Source: Cycas panzhihuaensis (lineage: Eukaryota > Cycadophyta). From it: a stretch of DNA of 64,000 bases. The translations under genes and the position numbers were made by a program. The notes below the pieces were generated by a model. It was not told where the DNA came from. It made no database searches and saw only the letters and a program-made list of their open reading frames with translations. The first letter of the stretch is position 1, and every line of letters starts with the position of its first letter. The stretch spans positions 9,982,001 to 10,046,000 of the forward strand of contig CM041465.1 of the NCBI GenBank assembly GCA_023213395.1. The letters run 5' to 3'. Shown here one piece after another: positions 11,938-21,504 of this stretch.

Positions 11938-14265
11938 ATGCGAAGCTTCTCTCCTCGTTTGCGCGGTCTACCTCCATTGTTAGAAGACCCTGAGTATCGC
12001 CTTCTTCCTTCGTCAGATTCTGATCTGACTATGGAGGGATACTCTTCTGATTGGGCCTACCACACTTCAACCTTGGAAACCCATGCCTTTCCTTCTTCTA
12101 TTCCCGGGTCCACCCAAGAGGGTGACGACCCCCTTTATTACCTAAATGACCAACACCTCTCACTTGATGTCCATCCCTCTACCCATACCGTAAAAGGATC
12201 TGTTCCTCTTGAGACTTGCCATGTAGTTAGCGATTCTTATGAGGAGAATTCCGAGGAACCTACTTTGTTCGAGGTTCTGATTTCCTCTTACGAGTATGTA
12301 GGGACTCCTCCTGTTGACGTAGTTGAAGCTCTCAATGAGTGTCACCGTGTGACACACTTGCAACCGCATCCTGGATGGATTGAGGGTGCCCTTCATGGAG
12401 GAACCTCTTCCTCTTCCGCTCCTCCCCCTCGTGCTTCATCCTCATCCACTCTTCCTTTGGCAACGAATCCCTTTGTGCCTACACGTGTCTCCCACTCGCT
12501 TCCTATTCCCGCAGTGGGGGTACGTGTTCCACCTTCCATTCCTCACCGAGGTCCTAATGCTTCAGGATCTCCCCATGGTGTGTCTTTCCCTCAATTGAAG
12601 GTTAGCATACCCGTTCCTAACCAAACCAATGTGCCATCCCCTAATGTGGCACATACTGTTCCTAGTAGGCCTGCCGGTCCTACTAGCCTTCCAATCACTA
12701 GTCATGTGGGATCCGCTCCCATGCATCCTCAAACCCAACACGTTGGTGCTTCCTTCTACGTTCCCCTAGGGTATACTTCTCAACCTTGGGGCCAGGGTAG
12801 AGGAAGCTATCTTCCGGTTTATGGGGTGGATCTGCTACACCCATATGGGGTCGCTCCACCTACGGGTGGCCCATATGAGCAAAACTAGGTTCCACATCCC
12901 TCTTGCCTATCTTCCAATGCAATTCCATCCGTTGTGCCTTCACAAGGGAACCCGACTCCCTTCCAAGGCACCTACCCCTACGCCTCTTTTCAGCAAGGGG
13001 CATTTCCTCAAGGAGGGATGGGTGTCCCACCCCCATCTGATCCTTGTGCATTACCTACTTTGACATTCGTTGATCCTACGGTTCAGGCAAGGGCATGCCC
13101 CTTCATGGACTTTAGGTCAACCCCACTTTCTGTTAAGGCGTTAAGGACCAACTTGCCGCCTCATCCCCCTGAAGTTCCTAGATTCAATGGAACTTCGTCG
13201 CAAGACCCGGTGGAGCATGTGCATAGTTTTTCTATGGCATGCATTGATTACTGGGCTTACAACCACATTTTAATGAAATTATTCCCGTGATCCTTACAGG
13301 GCAACGCCCTCAAGTGGTTCTACCGTCTCCCTGCCCATTCTATCCATTCATTCCAGCAATTGGTGGATGAGTTCATCAACTATTTTGATGTAGCCCATCC
13401 ATTCGAGAGCGTAATGAAGTCGCTTCTTTCGCTCAAACAAGGTCACGATGAGATGAATCGTGACTTTGTGTGGCGATTCCACGACTTGCTTCACTCCTCT
13501 AAGGCAACATTGCCCAAGGAGTTGAAGCGAGACCTTTTCGTCAACACACTTCGTCCCAAAGTTCATGTGGAAGTCCTCAAGATAGGGACAACCACATGTG
13601 ACTCTGCGATTGCCAAGTGTTTGGTGTTGGAGGCTATTGAGATCCAAGCTGGTCTCAAGAAACCTCTTAATCCCTCGCAGCACCGTGAGGCACCACCCCC
13701 AACCAAGGATACTAAACCTTCCCAACCTACCCGGTCTTCCTCTCATCCGACCGAGAGGACTTTAGACCCTCTCACATCAGCCATATACTCATTCGAGCGT
13801 ATGATGAAGGAACTCAAGCTTCAAGCTCCTTCATCTCCTACATCCAACAAACAAGTCCAACAAACTACCCAAGCTCCTCTTCCCAGGAATGGAAACGCCC
13901 AGTCCTCCCAAGCGAGAAGGTCTGACCCTTTGCTTGAGAAGAAGTGGTGCTCCGTTCATGGGGAGTGCTTCCACGACGATTCGCGTTGTAGGGCCTAGCA
14001 TCCAAAGGATGCCCCTCGATGCGATTCTTCCCCCAAACGGGCCTCAAGGCCTAATTTGGATCAACCAGTCCACAAGGATCCGTTCCCTAAACATGGGGAA
14101 CGCGATCGCAACACCCAAACCAAGAACAACCGAAACCGAGGAAGATCGCCTGATCCCCGTCCTTCCCGCGACAAAGGGAAGGGTGCCTGGAACTCGTCTT
14201 CCTCCTCTCATTCTCCTAGCTGTCGTACCCGTCACCTTCACGACTCGAACAGGGGAAGAAGGTGA
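11938..14265 (+). pseudogene. Element A gag with N-terminal extension
   Basis: One frame from ATG 11938 to the stop at 14263-14265 is broken only by stops at 12886 (TAG), 13288 (TGA; relatives suggest Trp) and 13996 (TAG). Residues 1 to ~380 are a Ser/Pro-rich extension. Its start (LPPLLEDPEYRLLPSSDSDL, then MEGYSSDWAY) is conserved in C and weakly in B. The Gag core follows (~13100-13660: PRFNGTSSQDPVEHVHSF, ALKWFYRLP, FINYFDVAHPFES, LKQGHDEMNRDFVWRF), then a C-terminal region rich in Ser, Arg and Pro. I do not see an intact CCHC knuckle; CSVHGECFHDDSRC near 13950 is a Cys/His segment in that place. Gag would form the particle that packages element RNA. The frame shifts near 14240 before the protease. 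Confidence 0.85.
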
Positions 14266-15106
14266 TCCAGTTGCTTGAAGCAACTCCTACTTACGCCCTT
14301 ACGCGATCTCAAGCCGCCAAGGAAGCTGCGGGAGCTTCTTGTTCTTCTGCTCCTTCTGACCCTCTTCTGGAGAACCTTCCTCCAGAAGTCCCTCTCTTTC
14401 CCAAGGCTATTCCTGTATGCTCGGGTCGTTACGATTTCCGAAGGGCACTTACCCAACCTACCGGGAAGGGTAAGCCCTTCTCCATTGTGGACGAGCTTCA
14501 TATGGTCGCTGCAGGAATGTCCTTGATGGACGTTCTGAGGAGTTGTCCCGAGCAGTGGGCCCTCCTCCTGGAAGCTTTAGGATCAAGTGACGCGCCTGTC
14601 CATGCTTTGGGTGTCACCCAAGGTTGTGGACCTGTTATCTCATTTGATCCTAAGGATCTTCCTCCCGCCGGTGAAAGGGAATGTCAGTGGAACTTCCCAT
14701 TCACCATCACCATCGATACGCCCGATTGTACTCTTCGAAGGACTTTTGTTGACAACAGTTCTTCTGTCAATACTATGCCCTTACGTGTTATGCAAGAGCT
14801 TGGTATCTTTGCCTTGGAACCCGTTCCCTGGCGATGCCAAGGTTATGACGGTAGCGAGAAGACCCCCTGCAATCTGTCGCGATTTCGCTCACCCTTGAGG
14901 GCAAGACTATTCCTGCCGACGTTATAGTCCTCGATGTTGACGTGGATTACAACCTTCTTCTAGGTCGTCCATGGCTCGACCAAATGGGAGCCGTGTGCTC
15001 GACTCTTTGAGGACAACTTAAATTCGTCCATGACGGACGAATGAGAGTGATTCCCTGCGAACGCCCATTTACCAAACAAACCCGTTCCACCAGTTCGGTA
15101 AACTAA
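14262..15106 (+). pseudogene. Element A aspartic protease
   Basis: VIQLLEATPTYALTRSQAAK is a typical Tat-type junction between gag and protease. The domain then shows TFVDNSSSVNTMPLRVMQEL, the retropepsin active-site loop. Asp is present, but the Gly that follows in relatives (VDNGSS in C) is Ser. After a frameshift near 14870 the rest continues as ADVIVLDVDVDYNLLLGRPW, the flap/ILG region, to a stop at 15104. One TGA lies at a likely Trp codon (CSTL*GQL). The enzyme would release Gag and Pol parts from the polyprotein. The copy is dead by frameshift and by the active-site change. Confidence 0.85.
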
Positions 15107-16336
15107 GGTTCATTTACCCATGCCTCGGCTTGCTCTATTGGTATACCTAACCCATCCGAAGAAGACCCCGCGTCTTCTCCCCCTAGTCTCACGTGGTTTG
15201 CCCCTATTGGCGTTGGGAGTTACGGGTACCTCGCTTCGTTTAGTGATGATGAGTCACTCGATGAAGACGACGATTGCCTTCACCCCGTCTCTTTCCTTCG
15301 CACTAATAGGTCGCACCTGCCTTGTTCTAGATCCCCACCTAGAACCTCTCTCGTTAGTGAGACTAGCCACTCATGCGTGTCACATGTCATCGCTCGTGTT
15401 GACCCACTGATCCCCAGTTCTTCTTTTTCATTACCCCCCGTAGGTAATGGCTTTGAGGAATTGCCTTTCGTTCCTTCCGAGGAGCCTCTTCTTGGTTTTC
15501 CTTCAGATCCCCACGAGGAAGTTGAGCAATCCGATGGCCATCACAGTACCGTTGCTCTTACTCCCTCCAACGCTTCTTCTACTCGAAGTAAGGTCATCCA
15601 TGGGGTGGATTATTTCGAGGATGACGAAGCCCTGCTTGAGCATTTAGCGGGCCTTGTGCCTAACCTGCCTTCTGGTCACCACCGGCTTGGTCGTCAGAAG
15701 ATCCTCGCGATCGGATCCACACTTGCTGATCTGATCCTGTCTCCTATTCCTCCTCCTCCTGTTGATCTTGCCCCTCTCCACTTCAAGGAGGGCAATGCCA
15801 TGTGCATGGGGGCAACTCAAGACATAGTCTTGGCCCCGAGTAAGGTCATTAAGGTCGGGTTGGAATGTTCCCCTGATGAGATAAGGGAGTACTCCCTTCT
15901 GTTCCAGAAGTTCCGAGATGTTTTCACGTGGGATTATGCTGACATGAAGGGAATCGTCCCCTCGATTGTCACTCATAACCTCACCACTCCTCCTGGCACC
16001 TACCCTGTGTGCCAAAAGCAGCGTCCCCTTCACCCGAAGCTCTCTGCCCCGGTCAAAATGGAGGTTGAGAAGCTTCTGGATGCTGGGCTTATCACTTCCA
16101 TTGACTCACAAAGGGCCTATGATAAACACCTTTGTTCCCGCCCTTTGTTCCCTGGGGACTATGTCCTCAAGCTCGAATATCTCCATGACCGTTTGACCAA
16201 GTTCAAACCCCGATGGGTTGGTCCTTTCATCATTATCGAATCCCTCGATAATGGTGACTACAGGATAGCCACCCTAGAAGGGCTTAAATTTGAGAAAGCT
16301 TTTAATGGAAAGTTCCTTAAGAAGTTTTATGCGTGA
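15107..16336 (+). pseudogene. Element A pol remnant: linker + RT N-terminus fused to integrase C-terminus
   Basis: The linker (frame-shifted to ~15376, then open) leads into the conserved GVDYFEDDEALLEHL and NAMCMGATQDIVL blocks shared with B (38430-38700) and C (48280-48520). Next comes the pre-RT stretch FTWDYADMKGI and the RT start KMEVEKLLDAGLITSID. At about 16109 the frame jumps to RAYDKHLC, GDYVLKLEYLHDRLTKFKPR and GPFIIIE, the C-terminal domain of a gypsy integrase, ending KFLKKFYA at 16336. In B these points are ~2.2 kb apart (38945 to 41190). The open 319-codon frame therefore results from an in-frame deletion of the RT palm, RNase H and IN core. It cannot encode an enzyme. Confidence 0.9.
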
Positions 16337-16998
16337 TCTCTCAGCGATCTCTTTGTCCTGCTCTGAAATGAGCCTAAACTACCATCCTAGGTTATCCCCA
16401 TTCTTCCCAACCACGGGTAGAATGGCAATTTAGGATGGGTCCTTCTTCGCCTTTCTGGTTCCTTCCGCGGAACCCGTGTTCCCGTATCCTCTCGGGAACC
16501 CTTGTCATCTTGCTTGGGCATTCCCCAATCAGGAAGACGCTTGGGAGCAGCATTGCTCCCCTTTCTTGCCCATCATTTCCTTCGCATATTCCGCTATGCT
16601 CTTCTATAGACGTGTATGCTACTCTATCCTCTAACCTCACACCTCTCTGTCATCTCCGCTCATGACGTGTGTGTGTGTGTGCTCCTGTTAGACATATAGC
16701 CATACATGGAAGGAAACATGCCCATAACATAAAATACCCATAACATAAAACATCTACAACATAACATTCACAATACACAAAATAATCGTACATGTCATCC
16801 ACACATGATACATCATACACAACATCCCATATCCGAATGGGATTCCAATCACCCCATGCATATATATACATATCCAAAAATCATGTCACATCATACATCC
16901 GAAGCTTGTCCTTAGGGGGTACAATCATATGGTCATATATATGGCCCCCTGGAGGCCCGTGCTTTCCCCTGTCAAAATCATATGTACATATCCTACTA
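16337..16998 (+). other. Spacer between pol and antisense gene (element A)
   Basis: Non-coding. It begins after the IN stop with a block (ctgaaatgagcctaaactacc) also found in B beyond C (53540-53570), which shows B's pol and its antisense region were once adjacent. A (GT)n tract lies at 16668-16681, then a stretch with repeated ataacat units. Being downstream of the antisense frame, this may be its 3' UTR. No polyadenylation signal could be chosen with confidence. Confidence 0.5.
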
Positions 16999-18870
16999 CT
17001 ATTGCCCTGCTCCTGGGGTGCCATCTCCTGGTCTCTGTGATCCCTTTCCTAGCGACCACATGCCTCTAAGGATCCTCCTAGGCCTCCGCGAGCTACCTGC
17101 CTCGCTCTCCTCTTCCCGCGGTCGTCTCGGGGTCATCGCCACCGTGTGGGTGTGTGTCCTGCTCCGGCTCGACCTCGATACCATCTGCGTGACCAGCTGA
17201 TCATATCTGGCCTGGATATGATCCCGCTCTCCCCGGAGTGCCTCCTCTGTCCCTCTGAGATGCTCTATGAACACTGCTAGTTGGGTTCTGCTCTCGGCAT
17301 CTCCGCCTGCTCCACCCTGTGCCTCTAGAGCCTGTACCCGTCCTTGTAGCTCGTCCCGCTTGCGTCTCGTGTCATCTCTCCCCTGCTGCAATCATCCCCG
17401 GGATGTCACATGCTCTTGGGACTCCATAGCCCATATGTCTCTCACCCTCACCAATGGGACGAATGCCTCTCTGTGGGCACCTGCAGCTCTAGGCTCATCA
17501 CCTGCCTGGATGGGCAGTTGCCCCTCTGCGTATACCTAAGGGAATATCTCCCTCACCATAGCCTCTACCAATCTCTGGATCTCTACTGCACCTACCAATA
17601 CAACATGCCATATGTCAATTTACATCTCACCATATACCATGATCAAATCAAACCAAACATCTATCTGGATGCCAAACAACTCTGGAAAGGGTTAGGTCTC
17701 ACCTGCTGTGGCCGCTGACTCCTCTAGTCGCGCGGCATCCTCCCCTCCTGGCTCTCCGCTAGCCGCGGGTGCCTCGTCCTCTGGCACCTCCTCTGCTTGG
17801 GTCTCTCTCCTCGCGGGGGTGGGCCCAGCTCTCACCCCCTCGAATCCCATCATGATCCGCAGCCTGCGGGCCCTGATCACGAGTCCCCTAATCTCGCTCT
17901 GCGCCCCTGACGGTCCTGTCTCTCCTCTAGCAGCTCTGGATAGATCCTTTGCATCTCCTGCTGTCCCTGAGGGACCTGCCTCCCTTGCAGGTCATGACGG
18001 GCTAGCCCCACTATCTCTGTCATCCCCGTCATCGCTGCTGTCATCGTCTACGGGCACTCCTGCTCCGCTCGCCTTGTCGTTGCTATCCCACCTCACCATC
18101 CTATAAGGCTCAGCTATGTAGTCTGGTAGGGTGAGGAGGTCTAGTGACGTGGCCTCCACTGATCGCCAGACATGAGCCCTGTCCTCTGTCCCCCTCAGTC
18201 CTGCCTCACACTGTGGACCATCGAGGCTCGCCTACGTAATGGGGTGTGGTCCCCCCGCTGGTGCCAATGCCACGAAGTGATCGAAGTACCAACACTATAA
18301 CAGTGTGCTATATGATAGTCTGCCTCTACCAGTCGTCCTGATACTGTCCAATTGGGCGACGAGGTTCGCCGCTATCAGGGCCGCGATCCCATCCTCTCAC
18401 GGCCGAAGCGTGGTGAACTACATCCATCCACCCGCCTGGTACCTCCCTATAGTTCTATTTCTGGGAAATCTGGAATAGAATGCATAATACGACCAGTTTC
18501 CTCACTCAAGGAATCCCTGACATCAGTACTGTCTGGAGGGGTGCTCCTCTCCGCTCCCATCTGTCAGCTCCTATGAAGAACAGGGCTGCCTCCTTGTGAG
18601 TTGCCTCAGTGCTGGGCAGTGTCCCTAGTCTCACCGGCCTCCCCGCCGAACTCCCAAGATCCCATGGATATCCCTCGGCGTGACCGTCACATCACCCACC
18701 TGTGGTAGGTGGAATACATGTCTTCTCCTGTCCCAATGGGACACTATGTCAACCAAAAGTCTCTGATCTGATGTGTACTAAGGTGTCTTGAGGGCCTTGT
18801 ATAGGCCACACCTCTGTAGAGCCTCCCTATCCTCCTGCGATGCCATCTCCATGTAGCTCAGCATCGCCAT
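16999..18870 (-). pseudogene. Antisense gene of element A with plant mobile domain (PMD)
   Basis: Read on the minus strand from ATG 18870 (MAMLSYMEMASQEDREAL), the product shows the hallmark order of a plant mobile domain. First SDQRLLVDIVSHWDRR followed by HVFHLPQVGDVTVTPRDIHG (18670-18770), then LL*CWYFDHF (about 18270-18300), then LLTLPDYIAEPY (about 18105-18135). An acidic/Ser/Gly-rich region follows, and after an inferred intron (17586-17702) a charged, likely coiled-coil tail (RRKRDELQGRVQALEAQ .. LRGERDHIQARYDQL) ending at 16999. The frame stays open upstream of the ATG to a possible acceptor (gaacag) at about 18914. Defects include a TAG near 18778, a TGA near 18640, frameshifts between 18640 and 18300, and a few later stops. 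PMD proteins (MAIN/MAIL1 family) occur in plants and in transposons; the role in this element is unknown. No RNase or transposase motif is seen. Roughly 590 residues if intact. Confidence 0.78.
17586..17702 (-). other. Inferred intron in the antisense gene of A
   Basis: On the minus strand the donor is CAG|gtgaga and the acceptor ggtgcag|TAGAG, 117 bp apart. Without splicing the frame ends four codons later. With splicing it continues in phase as EIQRLVEAMVREIF into the coiled-coil tail. B has a comparable interruption at the same place. Confidence 0.65.
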
Positions 18871-19045
18871 ACCTACGTTCTCGCGGTTATCTACCGCGAG
18901 GACAGCCTGTTCACACCAAAAACAACTCAAGTCAGTCTCATGTTAGTTACTCTCATCCCTCGCTCTCTCAAATTTCTCTCTGCCTGAGATTTGGGGCTCT
19001 TTTGACCCTCATGTTTATTTTTCTGCCTTTTTGCCTTCATACCAC

Positions 19046-19075
19046 GCCAAACTTAGCGGTACCGCTAAGTTTGGC
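19046..19075. repeat. Perfect 30-bp palindrome (element A interior)
   Basis: The arms gccaaacttagcggt and its exact complement meet without a spacer. With one mismatch it extends to 38 bp (19042-19079). Its core, AAACTT..CGGTACCG..AAGTTT, matches the palindromes in both C LTRs. It lies ~175 bp upstream of the antisense ATG. Confidence 0.95.
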
Positions 19076-19100
19076 ATGGGTCCCGCGATGATCGTGGGCC

Positions 19101-19138
19101 CCGCGGTAATGATCGCGGCACTGCGATCATTACTGCGG
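19101..19138. repeat. Second hairpin next to the palindrome (element A interior)
   Basis: A 16-bp stem, ccgcggtaatgatcgc against gcgatcattactgcgg with one G/A mismatch, has a six-base loop (ggcact). Several GATC sites occur in and next to it. Confidence 0.93.
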
Positions 19139-20093
19139 TACGAATGGCGATCCCCTAAAAGGAGGGATTTATTCCCCGAAAAACCCAAAATTTGTTACGT
19201 GGACCTGGTAGGCCCACCGGACGTGGCTCCCTAATGCCCAGGTCCCCGCCTCTTTTTAGGTCCAATTCAGACTCTGAGAGGCTGTTTGTTGCCCACAATG
19301 GGGCACTAAAATCATGTAAAAAAACCTTAAAAAACCAATAAACTTCAAACTTTGAGATGGGCTGGGTTTAGTGATATCCACTCACTAGATCCGGTCTCGC
19401 CCCCGCCATATCATCCGGTCGGTCATGTTGGCTCTCTCCGCCCTCCGATCTGACGGTCCAATCTCCCTCTGCATGCCTCCGAAGTTGGGCGGCACTCCAT
19501 TGTGTAAGGAAATGGCTCTGGTTTCGTACGAGAGCCGGTGAAAATGAATCCATTTTCCTATTGTTTTCCTTATATAGGCGGGGGCCCCAACGGGCACCTC
19601 CTCCGTTTTTGGTCTCGCGACAGTCGTTGAGACCGTCACGTTATCCTGATCACCTTTGCCTTCTAGCCCTGTCATCAATTGTGCTGTACTGAGGCCCTTT
19701 CTACCCTACCTTGCAAGGGCATTTATGGTGCCTCATTATTGCGCTTTTGCCAGGGCCCTTCTACATCGTTTTACGCGCTACTCCCATGCCTGCCCGAGTT
19801 TATACTCATTTGGCTCGTTTCGTCGCCCTGGACTTGTTTCCGCGGTCCTTTCTCTCTCTTGGGGTTCCCAAAGGGAATGGTCCCCCGCCTGGGGGCATGT
19901 TTCGCTTCCTAAAGCGACCTTTTGGCGCCCTAGGAGGCTTTTCCTTCCGACCACTCTCTATCGGTGATCGGATTGCTTGCTCTCACCCTGGGTAACCTCA
20001 TTGCTAGGTCCTCCTACCCTTCACGGCCACTTTCTACTTGCCTTTCAAGTGTTGCTTTCATCATCTATTATTTGCCTGGATTTTGTGTCACCT
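19139..20093. other. Intergenic region between the divergent antisense gene and the RNase H frame
   Basis: No domain is recognised. A two-way TATA-like element (ttatatagg, about 19569-19577) could serve either strand: the sense RNase H frame ~520 bp downstream or the antisense gene. A minus-strand frame at 19553-19368 ends near a donor-like ctagtgagt that is phase-compatible with the acceptor at ~18914. It could be a 5' exon, but the TATA lies too close to its ATG for comfort. Confidence 0.35.
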
Positions 20094-20514
20094 ATGTCCA
20101 TCTATATCTTTACTAACGGCGGAAGCCGCGGTAATCCTGGACCTTCTGCCGCTGCATGGATTCTCCGCAGCCCTTCTGGACATGATCTCCTTCGCTCTGG
20201 GATCTTCCTCCCAGAGGTTACCAACAACGAAGCTAAATATATAGTTGTTATTGAAGCCCTTACTGATGCCCTCCATTTCCATCATGGATCCATCGTTCTA
20301 CTTTGCGACTCTCAAGTTGTGGTGTCTCATCTCACCCAGGTTTACCAGGTGCGGTGCCCTCACTTGAGGACTCTTACTTCTGCTGCCAGATCCCTCCTGG
20401 CCCGCTTCTCTGAGGGATATCCAGCATATCCCTCGGGCCCTCAACGCTGAGGCAGATAGTCTCGTTCGCCTCATCCTTGAGCGCCACCTTCCTCTCCTTG
20501 TTGACCGTCCCTGA
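20094..20514 (+). pseudogene. Archaeal/plant-type RNase H (aRNH) as a separate frame near the 3' LTR of A
   Basis: ATG 20094 opens MSIYIFTNGGSRGNPGPSAA, the first strand of a type I RNase H of the archaeal-like class. It then shows TNNEAKY (catalytic Glu) and LLCDSQVVVSHL (catalytic Asp), YQVRCPHLRTL, and, after a one-base frameshift near 20412, IPRALNAEADSL (last Asp) and a stop at 20512-20514. About 139 residues, a normal single-domain size. The first catalytic Asp (TDGGS) is Asn by a G-to-A change, so this copy is inactive. A second RNase H of this class is known from Tat-lineage elements, where it supplements the RT-linked one. Here it lies alone beyond the antisense gene, ~410 bp before the 3' LTR. 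Expression might use the nearby TATA-like site or splicing; neither is shown. Confidence 0.85.
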
Positions 20515-20928
20515 GGCTTGTCTGGCCCTCCTGTCGCCCAAGCCCCAGGTTATCTCACACTTTGCTTTGCGATCCGTTCACACCTCCGAAACCTGGCTAA
20601 TAATGAGGGTAAACTATGGTGCCTACTCTTTGCTTACTCTTTACTTGATTATGCATGCTCTCCTTTGCATCCTTTGTGGTGGGGGCAGCCCCCTCACCTG
20701 TCTCATTCTTCCAGTCGGTTCCTAGGTGGCTCATAGGTAGCCCCTATGTTGTCTCCACCACCACTTTCGTATCCACGTGTTCTGCCATGACACTCACTGG
20801 CACCCTTACCTACTGTTATGATCTTGATTGATATATCTATATACGCATGTGCTACTAACAGTTGTGTTGCCAGCATTCGCCATCGCACTAGGCTTCCGAG
20901 CGGCGAGGCTCTACTGCCAATGGGGCAG
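20515..20928 (+). other. Element A 3' untranslated segment
   Basis: No coding signal. It ends in ccaatggggcag immediately before the 3' LTR; tggggcag is the best polypurine-tract candidate, though short. Confidence 0.5.
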
Positions 20929-21388
20929 TGTTTCCTGGCTTCCGGGAATGGATACAGAATCACCGACTCAGGTAAGTGCAAGTATGTTCCTCGCATTATC
21001 ATCGCTTTCTTTTGTTGAGTATTTGCTTGCATATCTGCATGTGTGTGGCTTCGTGGGTGACTTTACCATTGTCCACACTTATTTTAGCCTATGACGACTA
21101 TAGCAGGGGCACACTCCCAGCGAGTGTGGCACCCTGGTGGCCACTCCACTTCCCGCATCTACCCTCCTTACTCTAGGATCCACTAGGTTTGTGCCACCTC
21201 CGCCCGTGTGATGACCCGTCATCGTTTGGTCAACTTGCCACCTTGGTCGAGCCCTATTTTTGCTCCTTTAGACCCGTTTTTTGGCTTGTTTACCCCCGGG
21301 TAGGTGTCTCAACCTCCCATTGGTCCTTTTGGTCATCTTCCCCTAGCCTAGGTTGGCTGGCCAGGCCTATTTTTGCCTCTGGGTTCGT

Positions 21389-21444
21389 CTGCGAATTTAC
21401 TGCAGAACGCGGAATATTCCAGTCTGCTAATTCTGGATACACAC
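21389..21444 (+). repeat. Variable patch in A 3' LTR
   Basis: These 56 bases replace the 62-base palindromic patch of the 5' LTR (9666-9727). Both share a central aatatt and short inverted repeats (here ctgc..gcag and ccag..ctgg) but little else, while the flanks align. Confidence 0.8.
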
Positions 21445-21498
21445 ATAATTTATTTTTTAAAATCCACCGTGGTAATTTCACATTTATTGTGAAACTGC

Positions 21499-21504
21499 CA
21501 CGTG
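21499..21504 (+). promoter_or_regulatory. G-box in A 3' LTR U3
   Basis: cacgtg within gccacgtggctcg. The same place reads cacgta in the 5' LTR and cacatg in both C LTRs, as expected if an original CpG decayed. G-boxes are bound by plant bZIP and bHLH factors. Confidence 0.4.

Noticed and set aside
13348-13746. Minus-strand frame of 132 codons
   Set aside because: Shadow of the Gag core, whose plus-strand frame has clear family motifs.
14044-14501. Arg-rich minus-strand frames
   Set aside because: Shadows of the Gag C-terminus and protease junction of A.
15644-16033. Minus-strand frame of 129 codons
   Set aside because: Opposite the linker/RT fusion frame of A; no motif.
17708-18106. Plus-strand Ala/Ser/Pro-rich frame of 132 codons
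   Set aside because: It is the complement of the acidic region of the antisense PMD gene, whose minus-strand reading has better support.
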